Shown in pieces: positions 34,434 through 43,626 of a DNA stretch of 52,772 nt (the first letter of the stretch is position 1; the number at the start of each line of letters is the position of its first letter). The notes beneath the pieces were generated by a model that was not told where the DNA came from, did not search any database, and saw only the letters and a list, made by a program, of their open reading frames with translations. The stretch is from an uncultured Lachnospiraceae bacterium (GTDB taxonomy: Bacteria; Bacillota; Clostridia; Lachnospirales; Lachnospiraceae). The position numbers were made by a program, and so were the translations under genes. The stretch spans positions 1-52,772 of the forward strand of contig OMVA01000094.1 in assembly GCA_900314445.1 (NCBI GenBank). The letters are read 5' to 3'.

Positions 34434-35277
34434 GCTCCGAAACCAGCATGATATCAAAACTCTTTGCAGAGTTCTTCATGTAAATAGGAGTACTTATTAC
34501 AAGCATTTTTATTCTGAGCCTGCTCCAAGAACAAACATTAAACAGCAAATCAAAATTGATATTCTCAAAATTTATACTGATTGTGATAAAAGTATTGGCA
34601 TATATAAAAGCCGCCGTGTTCTTGAGCGAGATTATGGCATTGCCATCAGTGTCGGCAGAGTGTACCGACTTATGGCTACAATGGATTTACCAAAGATGTC
34701 TACTGCCAAACCTAAATGGAAAGGTCACCATAACGACAATGGGTCTTGTATAAATCATCTCCAGCAGGCTTTTAATCAACAAGCTCCAAACCTAGTTGGG
34801 GCTTGTGATTTTACTTATATTAAAGTCAACGGAAAAACTCATTATCTTTGCGTTGTCTTAGATCTATTTTCTAGAAAAGTAATTGGTTGGCACTTTGCCT
34901 CTAGGCACGATGTCAATCTTACTATTAATACCTTTAACAAAGCTTTTGAGAATCACGGATGCCCTGAGTATGTGCTCTTTCACTTAGACCGCGGTTCTGA
35001 ATACACTGCCTTCTCATTCCGGCAAAGGCTAGATAAATGCAATGTTATTCAATCATTCTCCAAGAAAGGTTATCCTTACGATAACGCTTACTGCGAAAGC
35101 CTCTTCAAACAAATGAAACGTGAGGAACTCAATCGTCATCACTACCACTCACTAAAGGATTTATATCTATCATGTTTTGAATATATGGAAAGATACAACT
35201 CAAAACGACCACACTCTTTGCTAGGATATTTGACTCCTAATGAAGTAGAAGATTTATTCTGGGCTAGGCAGCATTAG
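34378..35277 (+). CDS. IS3-family transposase OrfB (DDE integrase core)
   Basis: About 299 residues in the frame opening at 34378; no ATG lies near the beginning, as expected for an OrfB made by frameshifting. QRLDAVHKLRNQHDIKTLCR and VNRSTYY precede the catalytic core: D in ACDFTYIKVNG, D in FHLDRGSEYT and E in YCESLFKQMKREE. RPHSLLGYLTPNEVE closes the protein. The DDE triad is complete. The frame relation to OrfA is plus-one rather than the normal minus-one because of the short A-run, so OrfAB fusion may be impaired. Confidence 0.88.
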   Translation, partial: KSDCHLHATLKQRLDAVHKLRNQHDIKTLCRVLHVNRSTYYKHFYSEPAPRTNIKQQIKIDILKIYTDCDKSIGIYKSRRVLERDYGIAISVGRVYRLMATMDLPKMSTAKPKWKGHHNDNGSCINHLQQAFNQQAPNLVGACDFTYIKVNGKTHYLCVVLDLFSRKVIGWHFASRHDVNLTINTFNKAFENHGCPEYVLFHLDRGSEYTAFSFRQRLDKCNVIQSFSKKGYPYDNAYCESLFKQMKREELNRHHYHSLKDLYLSCFEYMERYNSKRPHSLLGYLTPNEVEDLFWARQH

Positions 35278-35468
35278 TCTGCCTTCCTGGAATTTTATCA
35301 ATCAAATTGTGTCTACTAGATTGACTATATTGCAAAATAGTTCTTCGACAACCACCATAAAACATTTCAGTTTTCTTAGAAACACTTGCCTTTACAATTT
35401 TTTAATACAAGCCACCCCTTAACTACAATCTTCAGATTTCATTATCCAACAATAAACGGACGTATCCT

Positions 35469-37319
35469 TTATTTATAATTTAATTGTGTCAGATATACTT
35501 CTATAGCCTCATTTTTCAACACAGCGCTTTCTTTATGTTCCATTTCTAACCCCAGTGGTGCTAACCAATTATCCTTTGTCCTTTTTAAATCCCCCACTTC
35601 TTGAGATGAATGAATAAAGTAAATATATCCTTCATTCTCATAATACTCTATTTTAGTATGAATATATTGTTTTTCACTAGAATCCTCATATAAAAAATTT
35701 GATGAGCAACTTAACAATTCAATATTTTCACGAGATTTTTTAACCATACTTGCATACGAATGGCACCAGCGATCACACACCAAAAGTACTGGTTTATCTG
35801 TTGGAATTATGCTGGTATCTATTTCAATATCATTAATAGAATGCGTTACATTTCTATTTGCAACTTGCCACGTCCAGGTTCTTCCTGAATAAACTGATGA
35901 GCATGCTATATATGTTCCAACCAAAATGACTAATGACCAACAGACAACTATTTTTGAATTGATTTCTTCATATTTTGTTGTTCTTTCATTAGTTCTTGTA
36001 TTTTCTTTATTAAGTTTTTCTACAATCATTAACAAGCCAATAACTGCTAAAATCGGCATCATTATTTCATTAATCAAATAATACCTTCCATATCCAGTTG
36101 TAAATGCCCATAAATATGAACTTGCCCAGAACCATAGAAACAGTCCACTAACAAATGTCGTTGCCTCATCTCTTCGTCTAGCAGTTTTCTTAATCATGCA
36201 TATCGCCGAAGATACAATTACAACCAAGGTTGCGCATACTATCAACACTAAAGATATTTTATATCTATAAATGTCAATCATTGGAATTTCAGATATTCTC
36301 TCATTATGGTTAAACGCAAAATGGAACGGCCATTCTAATATTTCTTTGAAATTTTGAGGTCCCCAACGCGAATCTTTAAATCCTTTTTCATAATAATATG
36401 GAGAGTTAAATATGGAATTGCAGTAAGGAAATACAGGATTTGAAGTGCAAATCCAGTTAAACAACAAGTATACTACATCAGTAAATATCCCGATTACAGT
36501 ACATTTTATTATTGAAGAAAACCTAATTTGCTTGCGGTTTTGAATAATATAGACAAGAACTAAGGGTACAACAAATGGAACACTTGTTAATTTTATTGTA
36601 ATTGACAATCCACATATAAGTGCAAATAGATATAGTTCCCAATTCGAATATTCATATATATATATCATGAAAATCAATTCAAGAGCTAATGGAATCGGTA
36701 ATAAATCTACATAATAACAATCCCATTGCATCGCCACCTCTTGACATACAACTGATGCTAAACTAATTATTGCACTTAGCAAGTCAACAATTACACCTGT
36801 TTTAATGTATTTTTTTAACAACATATGACATATCTTTGATAGCTGAATAAATATTACAATTGTAATGATTACATTAAATATTGTCCCAAATCTATATCCA
36901 AAAGTCTTTTGAAATAAATAGAAACATCTGTCGCCTAATTTTTGGCTCCAAATTTGAAAACTCCCTATTCCCACATCATCACTTATATAATTTATAAATT
37001 GCGGGAACTGGTTTAAGAAATGATAATTCGCAGTATCTATCGACGTATCAAAACAACTCACTCGTGGTAATGCGATAATTATAACAGCGACGATAGACAA
37101 AATATCAAATAATGTCAACTTATCATCATAGAACTCTACTTTTTTTCTACCCAAGAATAAAATCACACAATATATTGCAAATGTAATTATTAAACTTATT
37201 TCATCTCGTATTAATCCCCCCAAACAAAATGCTATAAAATAAATAATATCTACAAATAAGACAGTTAAAATATATGCAACCAATGCGAACACCGCTGAAT
37301 GGCTCAGTTTAAATTTCAT
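35469..37319 (-). CDS. Polytopic membrane protein, putative GT-C-like glycosyltransferase
   Basis: A 616-residue protein with about 12 helices and a soluble C-terminal part (from about 480) of mixed strands. The first long outer loop has SCFDTSIDTANYHFLNQFPQ, with an acidic pair placed as in GT-C enzymes, and FGYRFGTIFN follows. AGGAG lies 9 nt before the ATG. It is AT-rich like its neighbours. Transfer of a sugar from a polyprenyl-phosphate donor to the exported chain is likely by analogy; a polymerase role is also possible. Confidence 0.72.
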   Translation of the reverse strand: MKFKLSHSAVFALVAYILTVLFVDIIYFIAFCLGGLIRDEISLIITFAIYCVILFLGRKKVEFYDDKLTLFDILSIVAVIIIALPRVSCFDTSIDTANYHFLNQFPQFINYISDDVGIGSFQIWSQKLGDRCFYLFQKTFGYRFGTIFNVIITIVIFIQLSKICHMLLKKYIKTGVIVDLLSAIISLASVVCQEVAMQWDCYYVDLLPIPLALELIFMIYIYEYSNWELYLFALICGLSITIKLTSVPFVVPLVLVYIIQNRKQIRFSSIIKCTVIGIFTDVVYLLFNWICTSNPVFPYCNSIFNSPYYYEKGFKDSRWGPQNFKEILEWPFHFAFNHNERISEIPMIDIYRYKISLVLIVCATLVVIVSSAICMIKKTARRRDEATTFVSGLFLWFWASSYLWAFTTGYGRYYLINEIMMPILAVIGLLMIVEKLNKENTRTNERTTKYEEINSKIVVCWSLVILVGTYIACSSVYSGRTWTWQVANRNVTHSINDIEIDTSIIPTDKPVLLVCDRWCHSYASMVKKSRENIELLSCSSNFLYEDSSEKQYIHTKIEYYENEGYIYFIHSSQEVGDLKRTKDNWLAPLGLEMEHKESAVLKNEAIEVYLTQLNYK

Positions 37320-37402
37320 CTTCTCATTCTCCTACTAATTATTGATTTATCTCAAATACTAAACAACCTTATTCCTACATAAAGCCATCTTCACTTACAA
37401 TT

Positions 37403-37431
37403 TATAATTATAAATACAGAACATTTATCAA
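37403..37431 (-). promoter_or_regulatory. Possible promoter before the membrane-protein gene
   Basis: On the minus strand TTGATA (37426-37431) is followed after 17 nt by ATTATA (37403-37408) and an A/T-rich stretch. It lies between a terminator and the start of the 616-residue protein gene, where a new transcript would have to begin. AT-rich sequence makes chance matches common, so the call is tentative. Confidence 0.4.
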
Positions 37432-37475
37432 AAGTATATAATCAGCTCTGCTCATTTGTCCGTACTTTCAGACAC

Positions 37476-37510
37476 AAAAAGATGTGTTACAACCATAGAC
37501 CTGTAACACA
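37476..37510 (-). terminator. Intrinsic terminator
   Basis: TGTGTTACA at 37483-37491 pairs with TGTAACACA at 37502-37510 around a 10-nt loop. On the minus strand the hairpin is followed by ATCTTTTT. It lies about 80 nt past the acyltransferase stop. It shares GATGTG(A/T)TACA next to the T-run with the terminator at 31326, so the two elements are probably related. Confidence 0.75.
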
Positions 37511-37588
37511 CCCATTTGTACTAAACATTATTAAATTTTCCATTACTATAAATCGCTATATAAATCAGTTCTATATACCCCAGCGCCC

Positions 37589-38731
37589 CTATTGTTTTAA
37601 TTTTCCCCTAAATCTATTATTCATTTTATATTTTTTTATTTTTGCGATGATAATATCCAAAAAATATGCAACCGCTAATGGAATTCCGACTCCAACAATA
37701 ATATACGCATACGCCCACACACCATTATTTAAACATGGAAATGCAGCAAGTGCATAATTAGGATATCCATAAACAGCAACTTGAATTAATGACACCAATT
37801 TAAAGCAAATAAAATGCATCATCAATATTATCAGTGTATGCTTCCCACAAAAATTCAAAAATTTCATCAATAATTTTAATCGTAACGTTATATTTGAGAC
37901 GGCCCATAATAAAAGCCATCCTAACAGACTTACCAAAACAAACATAGGTAACGATGAAAAAACACTATCATTTAAATTAACCGATACCTTTCCCTCTAAT
38001 GCTAATAATATCGGTAAAGTAAAGGTAATTAGCAACACATTAAATAGTAAGTCATTTCTTTGTAGCAAAATCCTTTCACTTGACAAATACATACCTACCA
38101 CCAGCAAAAAGTAGATAGAGAATATTGAATGTATACCCAACCGTAAAATAATATGATGTTCACCTATCCAGCCACCAAATAACAAAAAAGCGATTGCAGA
38201 TATCCATCTCGCAAACATTATATTCTTCTTAAATATTCGTCCTAACAAATATTCATAAATTACAAAAAATACTGATGCGGAAAACATTGCTCTTAAGAAC
38301 CATGACGCACCTTCTAACTGCTGTTCACCTTGAAACAACAATATTTCTTTGAATGATGCCCAAAATTGTTCACTGGTTAAATGCACTGTTAAACCATATC
38401 CATTGCCTGGGATTCCTTCTTCCAAAAATGCAGGATTATCCGTATAGATATTCACTTTAAATAGCAATTCTCTGCAAACTAAAAAGAAAATGTTCCAAAG
38501 AATAAATGGTATATATAGTCTACGAAGTCTTCTGATTACGTATTTCCCAACCATCGATATTTTTTCCGAATTTCGCGTATTGTAACAATAACCGGATGCA
38601 ATGAAAAATATGGCCATATGAAACATTGATATCATTGCTCCATGCACTACTCCTGCATGTGCTGCTACCAACAAAATAATCCCATATCCTTTCAATAAAT
38701 CTAATGTTACATTCCTATACTTTTGTTCCAT
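37589..38731 (-). CDS. Membrane acyltransferase, acyltransferase-3 family
   Basis: A 380-residue protein with about ten helices. The N-terminus has LDLLKGYGIILLVAAHAG (the conserved histidine of the family), MFHMAIFFIASGYCY and RRLRRLYIPFILWNIFF, all typical of acyltransferase-3 proteins that O-acetylate sugars at the membrane. Candidate role: O-acetylation of the polysaccharide during assembly. GAGGAAAGG precedes the ATG. It is followed by a terminator, so it may close a transcription unit that begins at 52.2 kb. Confidence 0.88.
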   Translation of the reverse strand: MEQKYRNVTLDLLKGYGIILLVAAHAGVVHGAMISMFHMAIFFIASGYCYNTRNSEKISMVGKYVIRRLRRLYIPFILWNIFFLVCRELLFKVNIYTDNPAFLEEGIPGNGYGLTVHLTSEQFWASFKEILLFQGEQQLEGASWFLRAMFSASVFFVIYEYLLGRIFKKNIMFARWISAIAFLLFGGWIGEHHIILRLGIHSIFSIYFLLVVGMYLSSERILLQRNDLLFNVLLITFTLPILLALEGKVSVNLNDSVFSSLPMFVLVSLLGWLLLWAVSNITLRLKLLMKFLNFCGKHTLIILMMHFICFKLVSLIQVAVYGYPNYALAAFPCLNNGVWAYAYIIVGVGIPLAVAYFLDIIIAKIKKYKMNNRFRGKLKQ

Positions 38732-38775
38732 ATTAACCTTTCCTCAGCAATCTTCTCCCTCATCCATTTGTAAGT

Positions 38776-40563
38776 TTATTCAACACAAATCTCATAAATT
38801 TCACCGTAATTGCCATTTACAATCTTTTTGTTAAATCCCCCTTCTGGAAATACTTGATATAATAAATTTTCATAAACTGAAGAGTTATCTTCATCCCAAT
38901 AACACACGACAATCTCATAATCTAGGTCGTCCCGTAGCCACCTTAGTTGATCTAAGTCAATCGTATCTGTAAAACACACTGAGTTTTGAGTTAAATAATC
39001 GAATCCACATAGCATTCCCCATTGAGGGAAAATATAATATTCTTTTTCTCCCCTTTCTTTATTTTGAAGGGCTTCTTCCGCCATTTTTTCGATAGCATTT
39101 GAATATAATTGATTGAAATTAGTGTCGATCCTTGCAATTGATTTCGCCCTTGCCTCTATTTGACTTTCCCTTGTCATAAATATTGTAAGAGTTAACACAA
39201 GTCCTAATCCCAAGCATATATTTACGTATTGATTGCTGTTAAAATACTCGAAAATTACCGCTATGGACAATCCTAAAATGATATACATTATGAACATCAT
39301 AGGCACAAAATGCTGACCTTGCATTCTTGTTGCCAAAATGACACAACATAATAAGTAACAGCACACACTCATATAAAATGCTATTATTACATATATTTTA
39401 TTCTTATCTACCCTTGCACCATTTATTCTATAAATCCAGACTGCAGTAATTGAAGTTACCACTGTTAATAACGGAACGATCACCAATCCATGTCCGAAAT
39501 TTTCTCGAATCACCAAATACTCTAATGATGAATGTAACAATACCTGTTTTAAGTACTCCACTATCAGTTTTATTCTTGTATATAGCCCTCCCTCAGTTCC
39601 GCTTACATTCAACCCTTGAAAATACCAATCGTATTTTTTTAATACAAACACACCTAACAAAAGCCCCCCCAGAGCGCCGGCACACAACATCAATACGGAC
39701 ACTACTCGTCGTCTCTTGTCTATATATTTCTGCAATGTATAAATAACATATAACATTCCGATAACTAAGATTGTTATTCCGCCTTGAGCTAGTCTTCTTT
39801 GCAATTCATTAATAGAACTAATCTGGCATAGGAGCATACCGCTGTATCCTAAAATATATGGTAATGTGCCATAGGCATATCCAACAATAAAGACCACTGA
39901 ATTTTCGAAAGTTCTCTTTTTATTACTAAGTATGCTAACAAATATAACAATTAACATTGCCCCTGGTAGAAAAAAAAGGAAATTGAAGTAGTCGTAAAAC
40001 GCAAGTCCTCCATATAACCCGCACCTTAATAATAACAATAAATTCTCATTATCATTCTTCCATTTAATTAATCCATAGCACATAGCTAAGAACAGAGCCA
40101 CTCCTGGGAGTTCAATATAATACTGTGTAAAGTATGTTCCAATAACATTGGGACTTAACGTAATGAGTAAACAAATAGCCACCGATAACTTCTTTTTGAC
40201 ATTCAGCCTATCAAAAATTTTATAAATAATAACAACCGCCAAGGCACTATAAACACTGTTTACAACACGCAGTTGCATAACACTGGTTGTTCCAGTAATT
40301 AATATTGAAAAATAGCTTCCTATCATTGTTAGTGTGCCATGATAAGCCTGCCCCAATAGCGGTATTCCGATATATGGTAGTGTCCAACTCCCTGTTAGAG
40401 AATTGGGATTTACCAATTTCGTAGCCAAATAATCAGGATTTACAGCATCTAAATATAAGCCAATATTATCTCCAAACTTCAATATAGAGATGATATTAAT
40501 ACATACAACTGCAACAAAAATAATAATTGCAGTATTCTTATCATCCGCAATCTTCTTAACCAT
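38776..40563 (-). CDS. Polytopic membrane protein, putative GT-C-like glycosyltransferase
   Basis: A 595-residue protein started at MVKKIADDKN, which has GAGGAAGG 5 nt upstream. A longer frame from 40584 would overlap the isomerase stop (ATGA) but lacks such a site. About 12 helices. The first outer loop has GLYLDAVNPDYLATKLVNPN, an acidic GT-C-like motif, and TLSPNVIGTYFTQYY follows. The soluble tail ends GEIYEICVE. Directly coupled to heptose genes, so it may act on a heptose-bearing glycan; that is inference from position. Confidence 0.72.
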   Translation of the reverse strand: MVKKIADDKNTAIIIFVAVVCINIISILKFGDNIGLYLDAVNPDYLATKLVNPNSLTGSWTLPYIGIPLLGQAYHGTLTMIGSYFSILITGTTSVMQLRVVNSVYSALAVVIIYKIFDRLNVKKKLSVAICLLITLSPNVIGTYFTQYYIELPGVALFLAMCYGLIKWKNDNENLLLLLRCGLYGGLAFYDYFNFLFFLPGAMLIVIFVSILSNKKRTFENSVVFIVGYAYGTLPYILGYSGMLLCQISSINELQRRLAQGGITILVIGMLYVIYTLQKYIDKRRRVVSVLMLCAGALGGLLLGVFVLKKYDWYFQGLNVSGTEGGLYTRIKLIVEYLKQVLLHSSLEYLVIRENFGHGLVIVPLLTVVTSITAVWIYRINGARVDKNKIYVIIAFYMSVCCYLLCCVILATRMQGQHFVPMMFIMYIILGLSIAVIFEYFNSNQYVNICLGLGLVLTLTIFMTRESQIEARAKSIARIDTNFNQLYSNAIEKMAEEALQNKERGEKEYYIFPQWGMLCGFDYLTQNSVCFTDTIDLDQLRWLRDDLDYEIVVCYWDEDNSSVYENLLYQVFPEGGFNKKIVNGNYGEIYEICVE

Positions 40564-40580
40564 TTGCACCTTCCTCATTA

Positions 40581-41255
40581 TCATGAATAATCATCCCAAA
40601 ACTTTGACTTGTCTCCAAATCTCCATTCCTCAAGCATCATACACAAAGCATGATACACAGGAAGGTGTAATTCTTGAACCATATAAGTCTCTGTTTCTGG
40701 TACTTGAATCATCACATCCGCATATTCTTTGATTTTTCCACCTTTTGCCCCTGTTAAGCCTATCACTTTCATTCCAAGCGCCTTAGCAACTACTGCAGCG
40801 CTGATGACATTCTTACTATTTCCAGATGTGGAGATACCTAGGAATGCATCTCCTTTTCGTCCATATCCATATAATTGTTGCGCAAAAGTACCATATCCAT
40901 CAACATCATTGATATACGCCGTAGTAAGTGCTTCATGTGTAGTCAATGCAATAGCCATCAATGACTTTTCAAGATTATTAGATAGTTCCTTACCAATTTC
41001 AGGATCAACACTAATTAATTTTTCTTCAAATTCAGAATCAACTTTTCTAGGAATTTTGAAACGTTTCATTAATTCACCAACTATATGTTCTGAATCTGCC
41101 GCAGAGCCACCATTACCCGCAACTAATAATTTTCCATCTCTTTCATATGTTTCTTTTAAAACTAAATACGCATTCCAGATTTCTTCACGGCACACAGATA
41201 ACTGAGGATATCTCTGAATTAATGTATCTAAATGTTCTAATACTTTTGTATCCAT
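40581..41255 (-). CDS. gmhA: D-sedoheptulose 7-phosphate isomerase (GmhA)
   Basis: A 224-residue SIS-domain protein started at MDTKVLEHL, with GGAGAAGG just upstream. The family motifs are intact: LLVAGNGGSAADSEHIVGEL (phosphate-binding loop and catalytic glutamate), LGISTSGNSKNVISAA, and QELHLPVYHALC with the active-site histidine. It makes D-glycero-D-manno-heptose 7-phosphate, step one of GDP-heptose synthesis. The remaining steps are encoded by the two preceding genes, making the order HddA, HddC-GmhB, GmhA on the transcript. Confidence 0.92.
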   Translation of the reverse strand: MDTKVLEHLDTLIQRYPQLSVCREEIWNAYLVLKETYERDGKLLVAGNGGSAADSEHIVGELMKRFKIPRKVDSEFEEKLISVDPEIGKELSNNLEKSLMAIALTTHEALTTAYINDVDGYGTFAQQLYGYGRKGDAFLGISTSGNSKNVISAAVVAKALGMKVIGLTGAKGGKIKEYADVMIQVPETETYMVQELHLPVYHALCMMLEEWRFGDKSKFWDDYS

Positions 41256-41299
41256 ACCTTCTCCTAACAAACATACGCCAAAATGTTACACTGTTACTA

Positions 41300-42571
41300 T
41301 TAACTTAACTTCAAAATCAATTGAACGGCTTCTAATAAATTACTTACTGAATAATCCTGGCCAAATTCTTCTTGCCCAATTAGAACTGTCTTACATCCAG
41401 CATTTTTTCCAGCCAAGATATCCGCCTTACCGTCGCCAATCATCCACGATTTTGATAGGTCAATATTGTACTTCTCTTTTTCTGCAAGCAGCATGCCAGG
41501 CTTCGGTTTTCTACAATCACACTCAAACTTTAATTCCGGAATTTCTCCTTCAAAGCCACTATCCGGATGATGTGGACAATAAATAATATCATCCACATAA
41601 GCCCCGTCATTGCCTAATAATGTTTGCATTTTATTATGAATTTCTTCCAGTTCAGAATAAGTCACTTCACCTCTTGCAATTACCGGCTGATTTGTCGCAA
41701 CAATTGCTAAGTAACTAGAAGTATTTATCTTGCGTATAGCCTCAGATGCATCTGGCATCAATTCAAACTCATCAATATTCCGTAAGAAGCCAACGTATTT
41801 GTTAATTGTTCCATCACGATCCAAAAATATAGCCTTCTGTGGTCGTGCTAGATTTCTGGACCTGATCACGCCTGTCTCGAAATCTTCGCAAACACTTTTG
41901 AATCTTTCTGGAGTCCCCATGTCCTTTACATACTCTGGGCTGTCATAACAAACCATATTTCCCTGACCAGCTAACGGTTTTAATAAATCCCTATCAAGAT
42001 CTATTTTCGCTTTATCAATACCCTGTTCTAACAGTTTTGGTGATATTACGTGTAAGCCTGCATTTACACGATTCTTATAAAACTCAGGTCTTTCATCCTC
42101 TTTCGTTAACCACTTCTCTACTATTCCATTTCCATCAGCTACAATGAGCCCACTATCGTATGGGTGGCTATTCGGATGAGTAAACAGTGTTGCTAATGCA
42201 CCTTTCTCTTTGTGATAGTTTACAAATCGATTAAAATCAATATCAAACATTGCATCTGCATTTAGGAGCATAAAATCTTCGGTAAGTTTTTCCTTTACCT
42301 TAAACAAAGCACCAGCATTTCCTAATGGTTCTGGTTCGACATAGTATTCGATATTTACACCAAACTTACTACCATCTCCGAAGTAATCCATTATGATATT
42401 ACCCAAATGAGAAACCGTAATTAGAATATCTTTAAAGCCTTGTTCCTTTAGCGACATAATTTCGTGTTCTAGAACCGGCTTATCTCCTATTTTAATCATT
42501 GGCTTTGGAATATCCGATGCGATACTTGAAATTCGGGTACCTTTTCCACCCGCCATTATTACTGTTTTCAT
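41300..42571 (-). CDS. Fused heptose-1-phosphate guanylyltransferase (HddC) and heptose bisphosphate phosphatase (GmhB)
   Basis: A 423-residue bifunctional enzyme. Residues 1-235 are a sugar nucleotidyltransferase: TVIMAGGKGTRISSIASDIP with the pyrophosphorylase signature and LLNADAMFDID as metal site. Residues 240-423 are a HAD phosphatase of the GmhB type: D251 and D253 in FLDRDGTIN, ATNQP, zinc ligands C332, H334, C351 and C353 (YCPHHP and CDCRKPKPG), and GDGKADILAG. The two activities are steps three and four of the GDP-D-glycero-alpha-D-manno-heptose route. Domain order is HddC first. GGATGGAG precedes the ATG. Confidence 0.92.
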   Translation of the reverse strand: MKTVIMAGGKGTRISSIASDIPKPMIKIGDKPVLEHEIMSLKEQGFKDILITVSHLGNIIMDYFGDGSKFGVNIEYYVEPEPLGNAGALFKVKEKLTEDFMLLNADAMFDIDFNRFVNYHKEKGALATLFTHPNSHPYDSGLIVADGNGIVEKWLTKEDERPEFYKNRVNAGLHVISPKLLEQGIDKAKIDLDRDLLKPLAGQGNMVCYDSPEYVKDMGTPERFKSVCEDFETGVIRSRNLARPQKAIFLDRDGTINKYVGFLRNIDEFELMPDASEAIRKINTSSYLAIVATNQPVIARGEVTYSELEEIHNKMQTLLGNDGAYVDDIIYCPHHPDSGFEGEIPELKFECDCRKPKPGMLLAEKEKYNIDLSKSWMIGDGKADILAGKNAGCKTVLIGQEEFGQDYSVSNLLEAVQLILKLS

Positions 42572-42610
42572 TTTTGCTCCATCCTCTACGCGCCATAAAA
42601 GGCATTATTT

Positions 42611-43615
42611 TCAATCACTAATTGGAATATAAGATTCCGGTGTATAGTGTATGACTCTCGTTCCACCATTTTCGAACTCAAATGGTACATACAATAAATC
42701 TTTCATCTCATGAATAACATTTTCTTTATGCTCGGGATCTACGTAGAACACGAGAAATCCACCGCCACCAGCGCCAAGAAGTTTTCCACCTAAAGCCCCT
42801 GCTCTAATTCCACGAGCATATAAATCATCAATGCTGTTAGTGGACACAGCAGCACTTGTTGACCGTTTTAATTTCCATGTATGATCTAATAAGCGGCCAA
42901 ATTCATCAAGTGATACATGCTTATCTGTAAGAACTTTTTCCGCCTCATCGACAAGTTGAAGCATTTCAGTTAACTGCGCTGTTTTATCCTGGTTTGACTT
43001 CTTTGCCTCCTTCTGAACATCTGATGAGAATCTTGTAAATCCAGTAAAGAACATAACCAGATTGTCATTCAGCTGTTTCTTACGTTCCGGCGAAATAATA
43101 ATTGGAAGTACCTCATAAGATCCATTTGAGAAATTAATCCTATTAAGTCCACCAAATGAAGCTGCAATTTGATCCTGCCAACCACCAGCTTCATCACATA
43201 AAACTCTCTCCAAATAGATTGCGTCATCTGCTAGTTTTTTCTTATCAGCATACTTTCCTTTTAATGAATAAAAGGCTGATAGCATTCCGACTGCAAACGA
43301 ACTACTTGTTCCAAGTCCAGATCTTGCAGGCAAGTCCGCTTCGTATGTAAGACGAATCTCATGCATATCCAAATACTTCATTGCCTCACGAATTGCCGGA
43401 TGAACAATTTCATTAACATCCGTCACTCTTTCCATTTTTGAATAGGCAAGTTCTGTTGAATAATCAAAGAATCGTGGAAGATGTCTAACATTGACATAGC
43501 AATATTTATCAAACGTTGTTGAAATTACAGATCCGCCATGTTCGTTAAAGAATGATGGCATATCAGTCCCTCCACCAAAGAAGGACATTCTAAATGGTGT
43601 CTTTGTAATAATCAT
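42611..43615 (-). CDS. hddA: D-glycero-alpha-D-manno-heptose 7-phosphate kinase (HddA)
   Basis: A 334-residue GHMP kinase. PFRMSFFGGGTDMPSFF opens the protein, DLPARSGLGTSSSFAVGML is the ATP loop, and GALGGKLLGAGGGGFLVFY is motif 3; all agree with HddA. It phosphorylates the heptose 7-phosphate at C1 to the alpha-1,7-bisphosphate, feeding the GmhB and HddC activities fused in the next gene. AGGAG lies before the ATG. Related GHMP kinases (fucokinase-like) are less likely because GmhA, GmhB and HddC are adjacent. Confidence 0.92.
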   Translation of the reverse strand: MIITKTPFRMSFFGGGTDMPSFFNEHGGSVISTTFDKYCYVNVRHLPRFFDYSTELAYSKMERVTDVNEIVHPAIREAMKYLDMHEIRLTYEADLPARSGLGTSSSFAVGMLSAFYSLKGKYADKKKLADDAIYLERVLCDEAGGWQDQIAASFGGLNRINFSNGSYEVLPIIISPERKKQLNDNLVMFFTGFTRFSSDVQKEAKKSNQDKTAQLTEMLQLVDEAEKVLTDKHVSLDEFGRLLDHTWKLKRSTSAAVSTNSIDDLYARGIRAGALGGKLLGAGGGGFLVFYVDPEHKENVIHEMKDLLYVPFEFENGGTRVIHYTPESYIPISD

Positions 43616-43626
43616 TAATGCTTCTC

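Larger units (their letters stand above)
34063..35334 (+). mobile_element. IS3-family insertion sequence (IS150-like)
   Basis: About 1.27 kb with an HTH OrfA and a DDE OrfB, the standard IS3 layout. The ends carry related inverted repeats: GTGGACACGATTTGATT inside the left end and, reversed from the right end, GTAGACACAATTTGATT. The outer tips are less alike (TGCTACCC and TGCAATAT). I cannot find a clear target duplication, so the exact boundaries are good to about 10 bp. It sits directly against a truncated aminotransferase gene and is the only plus-strand unit within the cluster. Confidence 0.85.

Noticed and set aside
34378..34440. Normal programmed minus-one frameshift producing OrfAB
   Set aside because: The minus-one frame from A6G ends at a stop within 15 codons; OrfB lies in the other frame, so the ordinary mechanism does not work here as written.
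34050..35345. Target-site duplication around the IS
   Set aside because: No identical 3-4 bp flanks could be assigned with confidence; later deletion is likely.
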